Source: Neoarius graeffei (taxonomy: Eukaryota; Chordata; Actinopteri; Siluriformes; Ariidae). From it: DNA of 64,000 bases. Every line of letters starts with the position of its first letter. Within the stretch, counting starts at the first letter, position 1. Shown here piece after piece: positions 12,992 through 26,400 of this stretch. The stretch lies in NCBI RefSeq assembly GCF_027579695.1, contig NC_083587.1:57576238-57640237 (forward strand). Direction: 5' to 3'. The notes under the pieces are model-generated. The model was not told where the DNA came from and made no database searches. It saw nothing but the letters and a program-made list of their open reading frames with translations. The translations under genes and the position numbers were made by a program.

Positions 12992-15900
12992 GGGAACCAT
13001 TTAATTGAAAGCTTCACTAAAAAGCTTAGTCTTCAGTTTGGACTTAAAAATAGCAATTGTGGGAGCATTTTTTATTTCATCTGGGAGTTTATTCCAAAGT
13101 CTAGCTCCATAAACACTAAAGGCTGACTCACCACATTTAGTATTGGCAGCAGGTTGAACCAAAAGATTATTTTGAGATCTCGTTGATCTGGTAGGAGCGT
13201 GCTGTCTAAACAGGTCATACCAGTATATGTAGTTTGGTCCGATGCCATTTAGTGCTTTAAAAGCAAGTAGTGCTTTAAAATCAATTCTGTAACTAACAGG
13301 AAGCCAGTGTAGGGACCTTAGGATTGGAGTAATGTGTTCATTCCTTTTTGTTCTGGTTAACACCCTTGCAGCTGCATTTTGTATGGTTTGTAGACAGTTG
13401 GGGGATTTGTTAACTTCTCGACAGTAGAGAAAAGCACACGAGCATTATTTATATTCCTGTTAATAATGTCAGAAAAAAAAGTCTGCCTTGCCTTGCAAAT
13501 TTCATAATTATACTGTCGTAGCATGTCTTTATGAATTTGGTAGTCAATTTGTAATTTGGACTTACGCCATTTTCTCTCGGTTTTCCTGCATTCCCTTTTT
13601 TTGTTTGTTTAATCAATGGATTTTGTCTCCATGGTGCTGTTTGCTTATTGTTGACTTTTTTCACTTTTACTGGAGCAATGTCATCCATGATTTGTGTCAT
13701 ATTTACTGTGAAGTTATTCATCAGGTCATCTACAGAATTTGATGTTTGAGGTGAATTCTGAGAAAGTGCTTGCTCAAAAAGGGCAATGGTATTCTCATTT
13801 ATGATTCTCTTTTCTACAGTCCTAGATCAATTCTGAAAAAGGGGGGACATACACACATCAAAGAAAACACAAAAATGATCAGATACAGCCAAGTCCATAA
13901 CATTTGTAGAAACATTTAGACCTTTGGTAATGACAAGGTCAAGAGTATGACCATGTAAGTGTATTGGCCCCTGCACATGTTGTGTTAGGCTAAATGTGTC
14001 CATGAGCATGAGAAAATCCCTTGTATTGGTGTTCTCTCAGTTATCAATATGCAAATTAAAATCCCGTGTGATAATAATAGATTCAAACTCTAAGCAAATA
14101 GTTGACAGCAGTTAATCTTAGAATTCCTGACTTCTTAATCTTGGAATTTCTGATTTTGCTTTAATTTTGGAATTTCTGAGGGTTTTTTTGTAAATTTGTG
14201 CCTTATTAATCTTAGAATTCCTGAGTTTTTAATCTTGGAATTTGAGTTTTTCTCATAAAATTGAGACTTCTTAATCTTGGAATTGCTAATTTCTTTTAAT
14301 CTTGGAAATTCTGAGGGGTTTTGTTTGTTTGTTTGTTTGTTTGTTTGTTTGTTTGTTTGTTTGTTTGTAAATTTGTGCCTTATTAATCTTAGAATTCATA
14401 ACTTTTTAATCTTGGAATTTCTGAGGTTTTTTTCTCATAAAATTGTAATTTCTGGTTTTTTTAAATCTTGGAATTTCTTTTTTTTTTTTTCTTGCAATTT
14501 CTGAGTTTTCTGTTGCAAATTTATTAATTTATAATCTCAGAGAATATCTGCTTTTTTTTTTTTTACCTGAGAATATTACCTCCTGCCTCAGCTTCATTTC
14601 TTTTTAACCTACAGTGACACGAATACGCTATCATAAATATGTACTGTAATATCTCTATGTTCTTTTTTTAACCTTTACATAAGCTACATTTAAAAAAAAA
14701 AGCAATCATAAATACTACCAAAAATAATGGTTTGTTGAAAGTTATTTTAGATTTAATCACACACACAAAAAAAAACAAAACTAACCAATAAAATTGTATT
14801 GTTTTCCAGCTGATTTTGGTCTCGCAAAGCAGAAACAAGAAACCAGCAAGCTAATGTCTGTTGTCGGGACCATTCTCTACTCCTGGTGTGTTTGTGTGAC
14901 CTCATTCTATAAGTATTCACTCATTCACATTGTTTACACTGAAGTGTGTGTGTGTATATATGGTATAAAAGTGGAATTCTCTTGCGTTAGTCCAGAGATT
15001 GTGAAAAGTGAGCCGTACGGAGAGAAGGCTGATGTGTGGGCCACCGGCTGTGTCCTGTATCAGATGGTCACTCTCCGACCTCCATTCTACAGCAACAACA
15101 TGCTCTCGCTTGCCACCAAGGTCACGGTTTAGACTAAACACTTATCTAAGCAATGTATTTGAGTACAAGTTTTGCATATTTGCACATTCTTGATTCCACC
15201 TGTGTTCACACTGTTCTCAGCACTCCCTCATACCCTACAGTGTGTTACCTTGTTGTTCAAAATAGCAACCGATTCATTAATAGACTGTATTTAAGAAGAA
15301 GAGAAGATTACCTTTTATAGTGTAGTTTCCACCGTGGAGCCAGTTTTATTAATGTAAGCACTAAATTTCTACATCAGTAAATATTAAGAAATATTAAGTA
15401 TTAGATATAGTACAGTATAATAGGAACATGTAACAAGTCAAGTCACATCATATCAGGTTATCATCATCACAACCTTATACAATGTGCAGTACACTGTGAG
15501 ATGAAATAATATTTCTCCTGGACCAAAGGGAAAAGATACCTATATAACATTCGCAGTGCTGACAGGATGTAAATAAAGTGCAACTGAAGCATAATAAGAA
15601 GCATGGAGGGAGGGGTAATGGGAAACAGTGGGGAGAGTACACAGAGGACAGTAGAGCATAAATACTTCAATCACAAAAACATTTACCAAGACATTACAGT
15701 AAATACGTCAAGGTCCATAACTGCAAAAATATAAATATAAGGCACAAATACTGTACATTCATGACAATTATAACTTTAGTGTGTGTAATATATTTTATTC
15801 TATCCACATGCACTGGATATGAGCAATGGCACGCTCCGATTGGCTACTCTGCTACTAGGCTATCAGCTCATATACCGTGAGTAGAGAAAAACAAAATGGT

Positions 15901-16030
15901 GGAGCGTGCTGCTGAACCAACCGAGGACGAAATAAAAACTCTGCTCGAAAACAAAACCCTGAAAAATACAAAAAAGCAACAAAATATGGAATAAAAATAT
16001 TAGATGGTAAGAATATCTTTTTTTTCAAAA

Positions 16031-16072
<42 letters not shown>

Positions 16073-19000
16073 GCATTTTCACAAATTTCTCCTGTCATTT
16101 CGCCGGTTTGTTTACATTCTTCATGTTTAAGCATTAAAATTTGTTAATTTTTTTAGACTGGTTCAAAAACTCAAAAACGTTTGAAAATTACATCACCGCA
16201 AGGTCCAAGGAAGAATTGAATACATATCTAAAGCGATTCTGTACCTCGGCATGACAGCAAGATGGCACTTTCGATTCGTGCAAGCAGCGATAGGTTTTTA
16301 AGAAATCCACCTTTTAAGAAGCGGAAATGATTTTGTTGGACGTTTTGTATAAAGTTTTTATTTATGAAATTTGCAAAAAGTAAAACTAAAAATGCTCTTT
16401 CTCAACATCCAGTGAATGTGGATAGAATAAAACAGTTATTCCACTCAATCTCGTCGTAATTGGCTGATTGACTCGGTGCTACGCGCCTCATCGGCTATCA
16501 GCTCATGTACGACTCAATTTTGTGGAATAATTGTGAAATATACATGGGCATCGTGGCAGTGGTAATGATCTTGGACTCTGAAATGACTTGGACTTTTTGG
16601 CATTTGTACTTGGACCTGTGTCAGTCTTTGGCATTGCTCTCGCCAAATACGGTCTTGTAAAAGTAATGTTCACGGTATCTTTACTATTCACACGCACAAA
16701 GTTTGACAAGCAGTAATTCTTTCTTCTAGGAAACTAATCATTGGTGCAGTGCATGAATAAAGCCAACTAGCTGAGAAAACATGGTCAGAGCATAATTGGT
16801 TCAAGATCAAATAATTACTTAAGACCAAAGTGTTGTTTATCTTGTTTACCAGTGGCACGATGAAAAACTATGTCATTAACAATGAATAAGCTTATTCCTT
16901 TCCTCTTTGAAGTTAAAGCTCAGTCTCAATTGGATGGTTTTGGCTCTCAAGCTTTACTCAGCTTTGCTTTCATTTTCACTCAATCTTGACTTCACCTCAA
17001 TGCCCTTTCCAGAATCCAGTTCATTGTTTTTGTTTTGAAAGCACGTGACTGCTGTCTTCTAGCTCTCTGTGCAGCAAAACCTCCACAAATTCACTGTCAG
17101 TGATCCCTTTGAAACCCATCTTGAATTTTTCTTTATCTACACTACCGTTCAAAAGTTTGGGGTCACCCAGACAATTTTGTGTTTTCCATGAAAAGTCACA
17201 CTTTTATTTACCACCATAAGTTGTAAAATCTCATCTCATCTCATCTTATCTCATTATCTCTAGCCGCTTTATCCTGTTCTACAGGGTCGCAGGCAAGCTG
17301 GAGCCTATCCCAGCTGACTGCGGGCGAAAGGCGGGGTACACCCTGGACAAGTCGCCAGGTCATCACAGGGCTGATAAGTTGTAAAATGAATAGAAAATAT
17401 AGTCAAGACATTTTTCTGGCCATTTTGAGCATTTAATCGACCCCACAAATGTGATGCTCCAGAAACTCAATCTGCTCAAAGGAAGGTCAGTTTTATAGCT
17501 TCTCTAAAGGGCTAAACTGTTTTCAGCTGTGCTAACATGATTGTACAAGGGTTTTCTAATCATCCATTAGCCTTCTGAGGCAATGAGCAAACACATTGTA
17601 CCATTAGAACACTGGAGTGAGAGTTGCTGGAAATGGGCCTCTATACACCTATGGAGATATTGCACCAAAAACCAGACATTTGCAGCTAGAATAGTCATTT
17701 AGCACATTAGCAATGTATAGAGTGGATTTCTGATTAGTTTAAAGTGATCTTCATTGAAAAGAACAGTGCTTTTCTTTCAAAAATAAGGACATTTCAAAGT
17801 GACCCCAAACTTTTGAACGGTAGTGTACATGTGATATACGGAAGCTTTGAACAAACTACTGTGACGGGCCCTGGGCCGTGTGGCAGTATTGGTTGTTGTA
17901 GCCTGCATTCTGTTTCCCTTTTCAGGTCCTTGGCTCCTCCTACCTCATTGGGCGATTTGCTTCGCCTGCTTGGGAATCTTTATAAGATGGCTTCCTCCCA
18001 AGATAGCTCGCTCTCTGGTTTGGTTTCACTGTGTTGAGTTTATCCTTTATTTAGCCACATGTAGTTTTCAGTTCGCCCTATTCAACTTCAGTTTGGCTAA
18101 ATTCCTAAAATGTTGTTTTAGTTAAACTGTTACTGTCTCCCTTTTTTGTTTTGCCTTGAATGAGCTGGGCATAACAATACGCCTTATTTTTCTTTCTTTC
18201 GTGGCCACATGCGAGACGGCCAAGGTGGGTTCAGGTCCATTACAACGAAATAACCATACAAAAACGGAATGGGTCGGTCAAAAGAATTTAAATTATAACT
18301 ACTTCAATAAATATCTTCAATTTCATGGTACAATTTAAAATTTATGGCCTAGGAGGTTGCCAAATTGTTGCGGATTGTTTTTGGAATATCGCTTGCACAG
18401 AAAATGGCAACTCGCTACTTGATTGATGCAGAGGATTCTGGGAAGGGTGAGCTGGCTCCTTTAAAGCATAAGACTCAGCTAGTTCTGGTCTTGGGCTTGT
18501 TTTGGACTCGGTCTTGACTACAGCCTTAGGGTTATTTAATAGTTATTCCACGAAATCGAGTCGTCTATAAGCTGATAGTCGACGAGGCGCGTAGCACCAA
18601 GTTGTCTATAAACCATGTATGACAAGATTGAGTGGAATAACTGTTTTAGTCGATCCACATTCACCGGATTCTGATAAACACAGCATTTTTATTTTCATTT
18701 TTTGCCAATTCGATAAATAAAAACTTTGTACAAAACATCTGACAAAATCATTTCCACTTAGAATGTAAACAAACCGGCGAAATGACAGGAGCAATTTGTG
18801 AAAAATACGATAATAATCATAATTCTTGAAAAATAAAAAAGATGCGTTCTTACCATCAAATACTTTCATTCCATATTTTGTTGCTTTTTTTGCATTTTTG
18901 GAGGGTTTTCATCTTCTTCTTTAGGGTTTTTTTTTTTGGCGGTTGGCAAACCAACTTAAAGGTGCATTACTGCCACCGACTGGACTGGAGCGTGGAACTG

Positions 19001-20650
19001 GAGATATCGGGGGACTATATTCTTTTAGCGATTTCTGTTTCTTTTAAATACTTGATGATAATTTTTGGGGTTTTGTTTCCGAGTAGAGTTTTTATTTCGT
19101 CCTCGGTTGGTTCAGCAACACGCTCCGCCATTTTGTTTTTCTCTACTCATGGTATATGAGCTGATAGCCTAGTAGTAGAGTTGCCAGTCAGAGCACATGA
19201 TTGCTCATATCCAGTGAATGTGAATAGAATAAATCCTGATTTTTTTTTTTTTACTTTCTATTCCAATTCCTATTCTTTATAAACTGTATTATTTCCTTGT
19301 CTTGGTTTTGTTGTAGATTGTGGAGGCTGAATTTGAGCCAGTGGAGAGTACAGCCTTTTCAGAAAGAGTTACAGACATGATTAAATGGTGAGACTGTCAT
19401 AGGGTATTGTTGTTGTTTAATATCTATCTATTATTCATCTCATCTCATTATCTCTAGCCGCTTTATCCTGTTCTACAGGGTCGCAGGCAAGCTGGAGCCT
19501 ATCCCAGCTGACTACGGGCGAAAGGCGGGGTACACCCTGGACAAGTCGCCAGGTCATCACAGGACTGACACATAGACACAGACAACCATTCACACTAGAC
19601 CCCGAAGCCGTTTGTTTTCAGGATAATGGCTGGCTGATGAAATTATTGGCTGGCTAGCTGACTCAGCCAAAACCTTAATGGCTGCTGCAGCCACCAAAAT
19701 GTTTATGGCTACAAATGGCTGATACTGGACGTCACTGTGTGGCATATATCCGGGCGAACGGATCAAACAAATGGGGGGAATAAATAGCAAATTACCACAG
19801 GTCCCCTGGTCTCTTACTTCATTGTAAATATAAATCTAGCAAGATTGTAGTTCAATGCTAATAATAAGCTAATCTGGATTGTTCGAGGAAGGCATCTAGC
19901 TATCTACTCTCACTAGCGATGACCAGTGAAGGACTGGCAGCTATCTTACTATGATGAAAGTAGAGTGGTGGAGTACTTTTTTTTTTTTATCAATCTCGAA
20001 GTATGTGAAACAAAAAAAAAAAAAAACCTTTACACTTTCCCTCAGCAGCGGCAAAGAATGCAGCCATCTCGTCGATATCGGAGTCGATTGATGCTCTGGG
20101 TGGGTTCCCGGGTTCCCCAGTGTATCGTGGTAACGGTGTGAGGGGCAGGAAGCCAGACAGGTAGTCACAACGGCAAGCTTGTGGTGGCTCTCTGTGCTGT
20201 GATATCAGTTCTAAATCTCTACAGTGTATGCCTATACGTCTCTATTGTGTTACTACTAGTGTGTACAGTTGATCATGTTTGTGTCACTTTTCTTGTAGCT
20301 CATGATGTGGATAAACCCATTATTTGATGTACACAATTCTTAGTGGCTCAGCCAAATTTTATTAGATAGCGGCTCAAATTGGCTTACAAAATTATTGGCT
20401 GGCGGCGGCTCAAATTCTAAATGGCGGTTTTAGCGCCGCCTGGCGGCGGCTTCGGGGTCTAATTCACACTCACATTCACACCTACGGTCAATTTAGAGTC
20501 ACCTAAAGTCAGAGTCAACCTAACCTGCATGTCTTTGGACTGTGGGGGAAACCGGAGCACCCGGAGGAAACCCACGCGGACACGGGGAGAACATGCAAAC
20601 TCCACACAGAAAGGCCCTCGCCGGCCACCGTGCCGCATTTAACTTATTAT

Positions 20651-20716
<66 letters not shown>

Positions 20717-23393
20717 TTACTCACTCACTCACTCACTCACTCTCGGCAGGTGCCTGACCCCGAATGCTGATTTGCGGCCTGACATTGTGGAGGTCAGCTC
20801 TAGAATCTGTGACCTGATGATGAAGTTCCTGGACGGTGTGAACACCTCTCATAACACGCTGGAGAAGAGAGCCGAGCGGGACAGGAGGCGAGCGCAGAAA
20901 TACTGCATCGAGAGCAACCGCCTGAAGCTCACATGCTGCAAGCTACCTCAGGTAGATTCAAAACATCAGACTGAACACAGAGCAGGGCTCTATATGATTT
21001 TTTTTTTTTTCTTACATTTTCTTCTTGTACTGATCTGACCAAATAACGGTATCATGGTAGACATTCTACATTGGTAGCTATTCCCATGGTGTGGCGTCCG
21101 TTGTCCACAATTCAGTTAAATCGTATCTCCTCCGTCAGTTCTCTGCTGATTTCTGTTCCGATTGTTTTGTTTGAAAGAAGTCGTCACTCCGCGCAAAACT
21201 TGGTTGTTGTTTTTTTTGTCATATTTTATGCTAACGAGTTATTAATTACACCAAATTAATGAATTATCCAGGCCCCTCACTAGAATTGCATCTCCTCTCT
21301 CATTTCTCATCAGATTCCAGTTCTGATCGATGTTTTGGGTAGATCTTCACTTGAGGAACAAAACTTGGTCATTTGTTTGTTGATTCTCCTGTTGTAAACA
21401 ACTTGTTTACAACTTTGTTATTTTTCAGTTAAATCATATCTCCTCCCTCCCTCAGTTCTCAATGGATTTCAGTTCTGATTGTTTTGTTTGAAAGAACTAG
21501 TCATTCTGTACATTGTATTGTCAATTTTTTGTTAACGAACTGCTAATTAGGTCAACTTAACGAGTTTTGGGACTTTTCACTAGAATTGTATCTCCTCTCT
21601 CAGTTCTCACCCGATTTCAGTTCTGATCAATGTTTTGGGTAGCGCTTCCCTCGGAGAACAAAACTTGGTCATTTGTTTGTTGATTTTCTTGTTGTAAACA
21701 ATTTGTTTACAATTATGTTTACAACTATGTTTATTTTCAGTTAAATCGTGTCTCCTCCCTCCCTCAGTTCTCAATGGATTTCAGTTCTGGTTGTTTTATT
21801 TGAAAGAACTCGACCTTCTGCACAAAACTTGGTCATTTTATTATCAATTTTTTGCGAACAAATTAGTTCTTAGGTCAACTTAACACCTTTTCTTCTGACT
21901 AGAATTGTATCTCGTCTCTCATTTATCATGCGAATTCAGTTCTGATCGATGTTTTGGGTCGATCTTCCCTTGGGGACCAAAATGTAGTCCTTTGTTGATT
22001 TTGCTGTTGTAAGCAATTTGGCGTGGAGGTTGGTCCTCTCTCACATCGTCACATTTCAGTTCTGTTTGACGTTTTGGTCGTCACGGTTGATTTAATTGCA
22101 GGCCAGATATATGATGTAGCCTCAGAGTGATCATATTTCAGGCTCTTCTGTATTCTATAATACTGTATATTGTCCTTACACAGGGACTTATATGATGAGG
22201 GCTCCACATAACCAGATTTTTAAAAATGTGTAATTGTTGATACAGTGATCGAGTTCCTTTGAGTAGATTTTTTTTTTTTTTTTAGAATTTTTTTGGAAGG
22301 CGTTTCCAATGTTTTGACCATTTTTGTAAAACAGCTGCTATAACGTGAACATTATAATGTCATTTTCTTAATAAAATTATTAGTGTTGCCAGATTGCTGT
22401 TGTATATGAGGAATAAAACACTTCGGGATATGATGTGATTGATTAATTTTCTATAACTGCATGCCCCAAAGTGTTTCTTTACTTGTTGCACTGTCCCTAA
22501 TACAGTATTGTTCTCTTTGAAACATGAAGTTAACATGCAAATAGTGATGTAACCGAAATAGTGATATCAGGTCATAACGATATTAATTGTTGTGGAGGTT
22601 TTTTTTAAAGTTACATAGTGTTAATTTTCACACACCAGGAGCATTGAACATTTGATTGTTCTCTTGCCTTCGATAGTAACACTGTTTATCTGCTTTGCTG
22701 TACATTCACTGAATTGCAAACTCATTCAAGTCTCAGGGAATAGATTTTAACGACGAGCTGCTGGTTGGTCAACACACTCCGCAGTCTGAGAGACAGGACC
22801 GAAGTTTCTCCGACTCGGTAGATGGAGAAGCGAATGCACAAGGTTCGTAAATGACTCAAAAGAAAATGTCCAAAGGTAATGGATGTGAGTTAGAACATTC
22901 ACACTGAAAGTCTTTATTATAGATTCACATTATATTACATGTTAAATGTAAAGGTACTTTTCATCTAAAGTGGATCCAAACACAGAATTGAACTCAAAGA
23001 AACAATAGTGGCACTTATTTAAACCGATAACCTTCTAGACATGACAGCAAAATGTTAACTACTGGACTAGATGATACTGAACGAGTCAAGGACGAGTAGC
23101 TGAATGGAATATATCTGATAAACCACAAAAAAAAGCCAGCCAATAATACTAATAACTAGAAAAGCACTCGGAGAGCGCAGACCTCTGCCAAGAATCCTTT
23201 AAAAAAATCCGGGATCCAGAAGGTGATCCGGATCACCGCCAAAATTTAATGGATTGTTACTTGTGCCCAGTCACACCTCTGGAAAAAATTTCAGAGCAAT
23301 CCGTTCATAACTTTTTCCGTAATGTTGCTAACAGACAAACCAACAAACAAACAAACCAACGCTACCGAAAACATAATCTCCTTGGCGGAGGTA

Positions 23394-23425
<32 letters not shown>

Positions 23426-26400
23426 GTTGTTATACATACACATTCCTTTTGGATGTTCAACACATCTTTCTCTTTCAAAATTCTCTCAAAATCTTCCATA
23501 TTTAACGAAGCAAACCTGACGGCCATGTTTGTTTACAAATTGTCCCAGTCACTCGCTATCGCGGAAGTTTTACATCTCCGACATGTAATGTCATGTTGTC
23601 TTGACAACCGTACAATATCATAAACCATATTCAACGCTCAATTCTCCACTGGGTAGAGTGATGTAATACACGTAGGATAAGCGATATGCTAACAATATTG
23701 AATGCTGTCAAACCAAATGAATGAAACCCGCTAGAAGGGAATATGTAGAATAATTACCAATATCAAATGCTGATTCTAATCTAATGTAATTCAATGTTCT
23801 GTCAATCCAATGTACATGTAAAAATCAGTTCTAACAATAAAAATGGTCCAACTCCAAAAACTCCTGTTTTTCTCTTGTAAATATGTGTGAAGAATACCTA
23901 ATGAAGTTTTGGTAGCCTTTCGGGTGTTCAACGTGTCTTTCTTTTTCCGGGCAAACAAAGAAATGCTTCTGTACATGCACAGCAGAAAACTTTCTCATTG
24001 GATATTCGCATCAGCGCCAATGTGTGACGTCATGTTGTCTTGACAACCATGCAATATCGTAAACCATATTCAACGCTCATTCTCCATTGGGTAGAGTGAC
24101 ATAATACACGTAGGATAAGCGATATGCTAACGATATTGCATGCTAGCAAACCAAATGAATGAAACCTGCTAGAAGGGAATAGAACACGTTTTGATTCCAT
24201 CGAAAAAAGTGTCCTGTATGTATAATAATACATTATATTCTTATATAATATTATCTAAAGAACATTGTCTTGTTTTCCATGTAGCTACTGGATAAGTCTT
24301 GGGGTTTGTTTGTGTAAAGAAGCACAAAAGGTTGAACAAAAATGTATTATATATTAAGATTTTTGGGGAAATAAGACACTGCTATTACTTTTACACAGAT
24401 TTTACATCAAGTCATGACTCAACAACTGCCTCTATCCTGAGTTCAACCTCAGCTCAGGCTCATCTACTCCAACAACGTCGAAGTAAGTCCTTGAACTTCC
24501 TAAAGCTTCATCACTGGCACATTTCTCCAGAACCTATTTGAGCTTTTTTAAAAATATATATATTTTACAGTACATTCAGACAAGAGCCCTGACAGCGTCT
24601 CTCTTCCAGACGACCAAAGCCGAGCTGGGTATGTTAGTATATCTTTTTGTTTTTAAAGAATACATTTGAACATTACACTGAGTCACGAGTTCGTTCCTAA
24701 TTAGACTGGGTGATTAGTTATTATGGAGGTGATGTAACTATAAATGGATAAAAAAAATTGCTTTGTTCTTTAACGAATAAAAAACTGTAATATCAGCAAA
24801 TTATTTTGTGTATGAGAAATAAAACTCCATGCTGTTACTGGAAAATAATCAGCATCATTGATTGAGCGTCATTGATTATTTTTCCAATAACAACGTACCC
24901 TTGTGTTTTATTCCTTCCTTGTGTGTTTAATACTTGATCTTGATCTTTTTCCTGTATTTCAGTGGAGAATTTTTAAAGCCTAAAGCTCGACCAGGTACAT
25001 ATGCTGCACTTATTTACTGAATGAAACAACTGATAGCCAATATACTGTACAATTGTAATATGTATATAAAATGCCTTAAAGGGGCGGTTTGTAATTGTCA
25101 GAACTTCCTGAGACAGTAATGAAAATGTGACAAGCCTTGTTCTTGACCTAAAGCACTCTTCTGTCGAATTTATACAGTGAGTATACAGTACTTCTAAGGA
25201 AAAGAGTGCAAATCTTTGCAGCTATGTTGCAATTGAAAGACATTTCTGGGCCAGAAAAAAATGTACACAGAAATTAAAAATACAAGACAACTTGCAATAT
25301 TCTTTGCATACCACATTGTGATTGACACTTTTATTAAGGTGTATTAGCATTATTAGAGGTACACAGACATTTTTAAACATTACCAACTGCACCATTAAAA
25401 TTAGCACAATTCTTTTATTTCATATTGTGTTTTACAGTGTCTTGCAAAAGTATTCATCCCCCTTGGTGTTTGCCCTGTTTTGTCGTATTACAAGCTGGAA
25501 TTAAAATGGATTTTTTTTTTTTTTTTTTTGGGGGGGTGAGTACCATTTGATTTACACAACATGCCTACAACTTTATAGGTGAAAATTGTTGTTTTATTGT
25601 GACACAAACAATAATTAAGGTGAAAAAACAGAAATCTGGAGTGTACATAAGTATTCACACACACACACCCAAAGTCAATACTTTGTAGAGCCACCTTTTG
25701 CTGCAATTACAGCTACAAGTCTCTTGGGGTATGTCTCTATTAGCTTAGCACATCTAGCCACTGGGATTTTTGTCTATTCCTCAAGGCAAAACTGCTCCAA
25801 CTCCTTCAAGTTAGATGGGTTGCGTTGGTGTACAGCAATCTTCAAGTTATGCTACAGATTCTCAATTGGATTGAGGTCTGGGCTTTGACTAGGCCATTCC
25901 AAGACATGTTAAATGTTTTCCTTTAAACCACTCCAGTATAGCTTTAGCAGTATGTTTAGGGTCGTTGTCCTGCTGAAATGTGAACCTTCATCCCAGTCTC
26001 AAACCTCTGGCCAATTCAAACATGTTTTCCTCCAGAATTGCCCTGTATTTAGTGCCATCCATCTTTCCTTCAGTCCTGACCAGCTTTCCTGTCCCTGCAG
26101 ATGAAAAATATCCCCACAGCATGATGCTGCCACCACCATGCTTCACTGTAGGAATGGTGTTCTCAGGGTGTTGGGTTTGCGCCACACATGGCATTTCCCA
26201 TGATGGCCAAAAAGATCAATTTTAGTCTCATTTGACCAGAGAATCTTCTTCCATGTGTTTGGCGAGTCTGCCGCATGCTGTTGGGCAAACTCCAAATATG
26301 TTTTCTTAAGCAATGACTATTTTCTGGCCACTCTTCCATAAAGTCCCGCTCTGTGGAGTGTACGGCTTAAAGTGGTCCTATGGACAGATACTCCCATCTC

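Larger units (their letters stand above)
12130..14615. repeat. Long-arm inverted repeat split by a LINE fragment
   Basis: AGCTGAGG..GGTAATATTCTGAG near 12,163 has its complement near 14,560-14,600. Both arms are filled with degenerate AATCTTGGAATTTCTGAG words on the + strand (right part of the left arm, and the right arm). The L2-like fragment lies between. Confidence 0.55.

Noticed and set aside
23396..23430. Functional element at AAT/ATT runs
   Set aside because: Simple trinucleotide repeat trailing a retroelement end.
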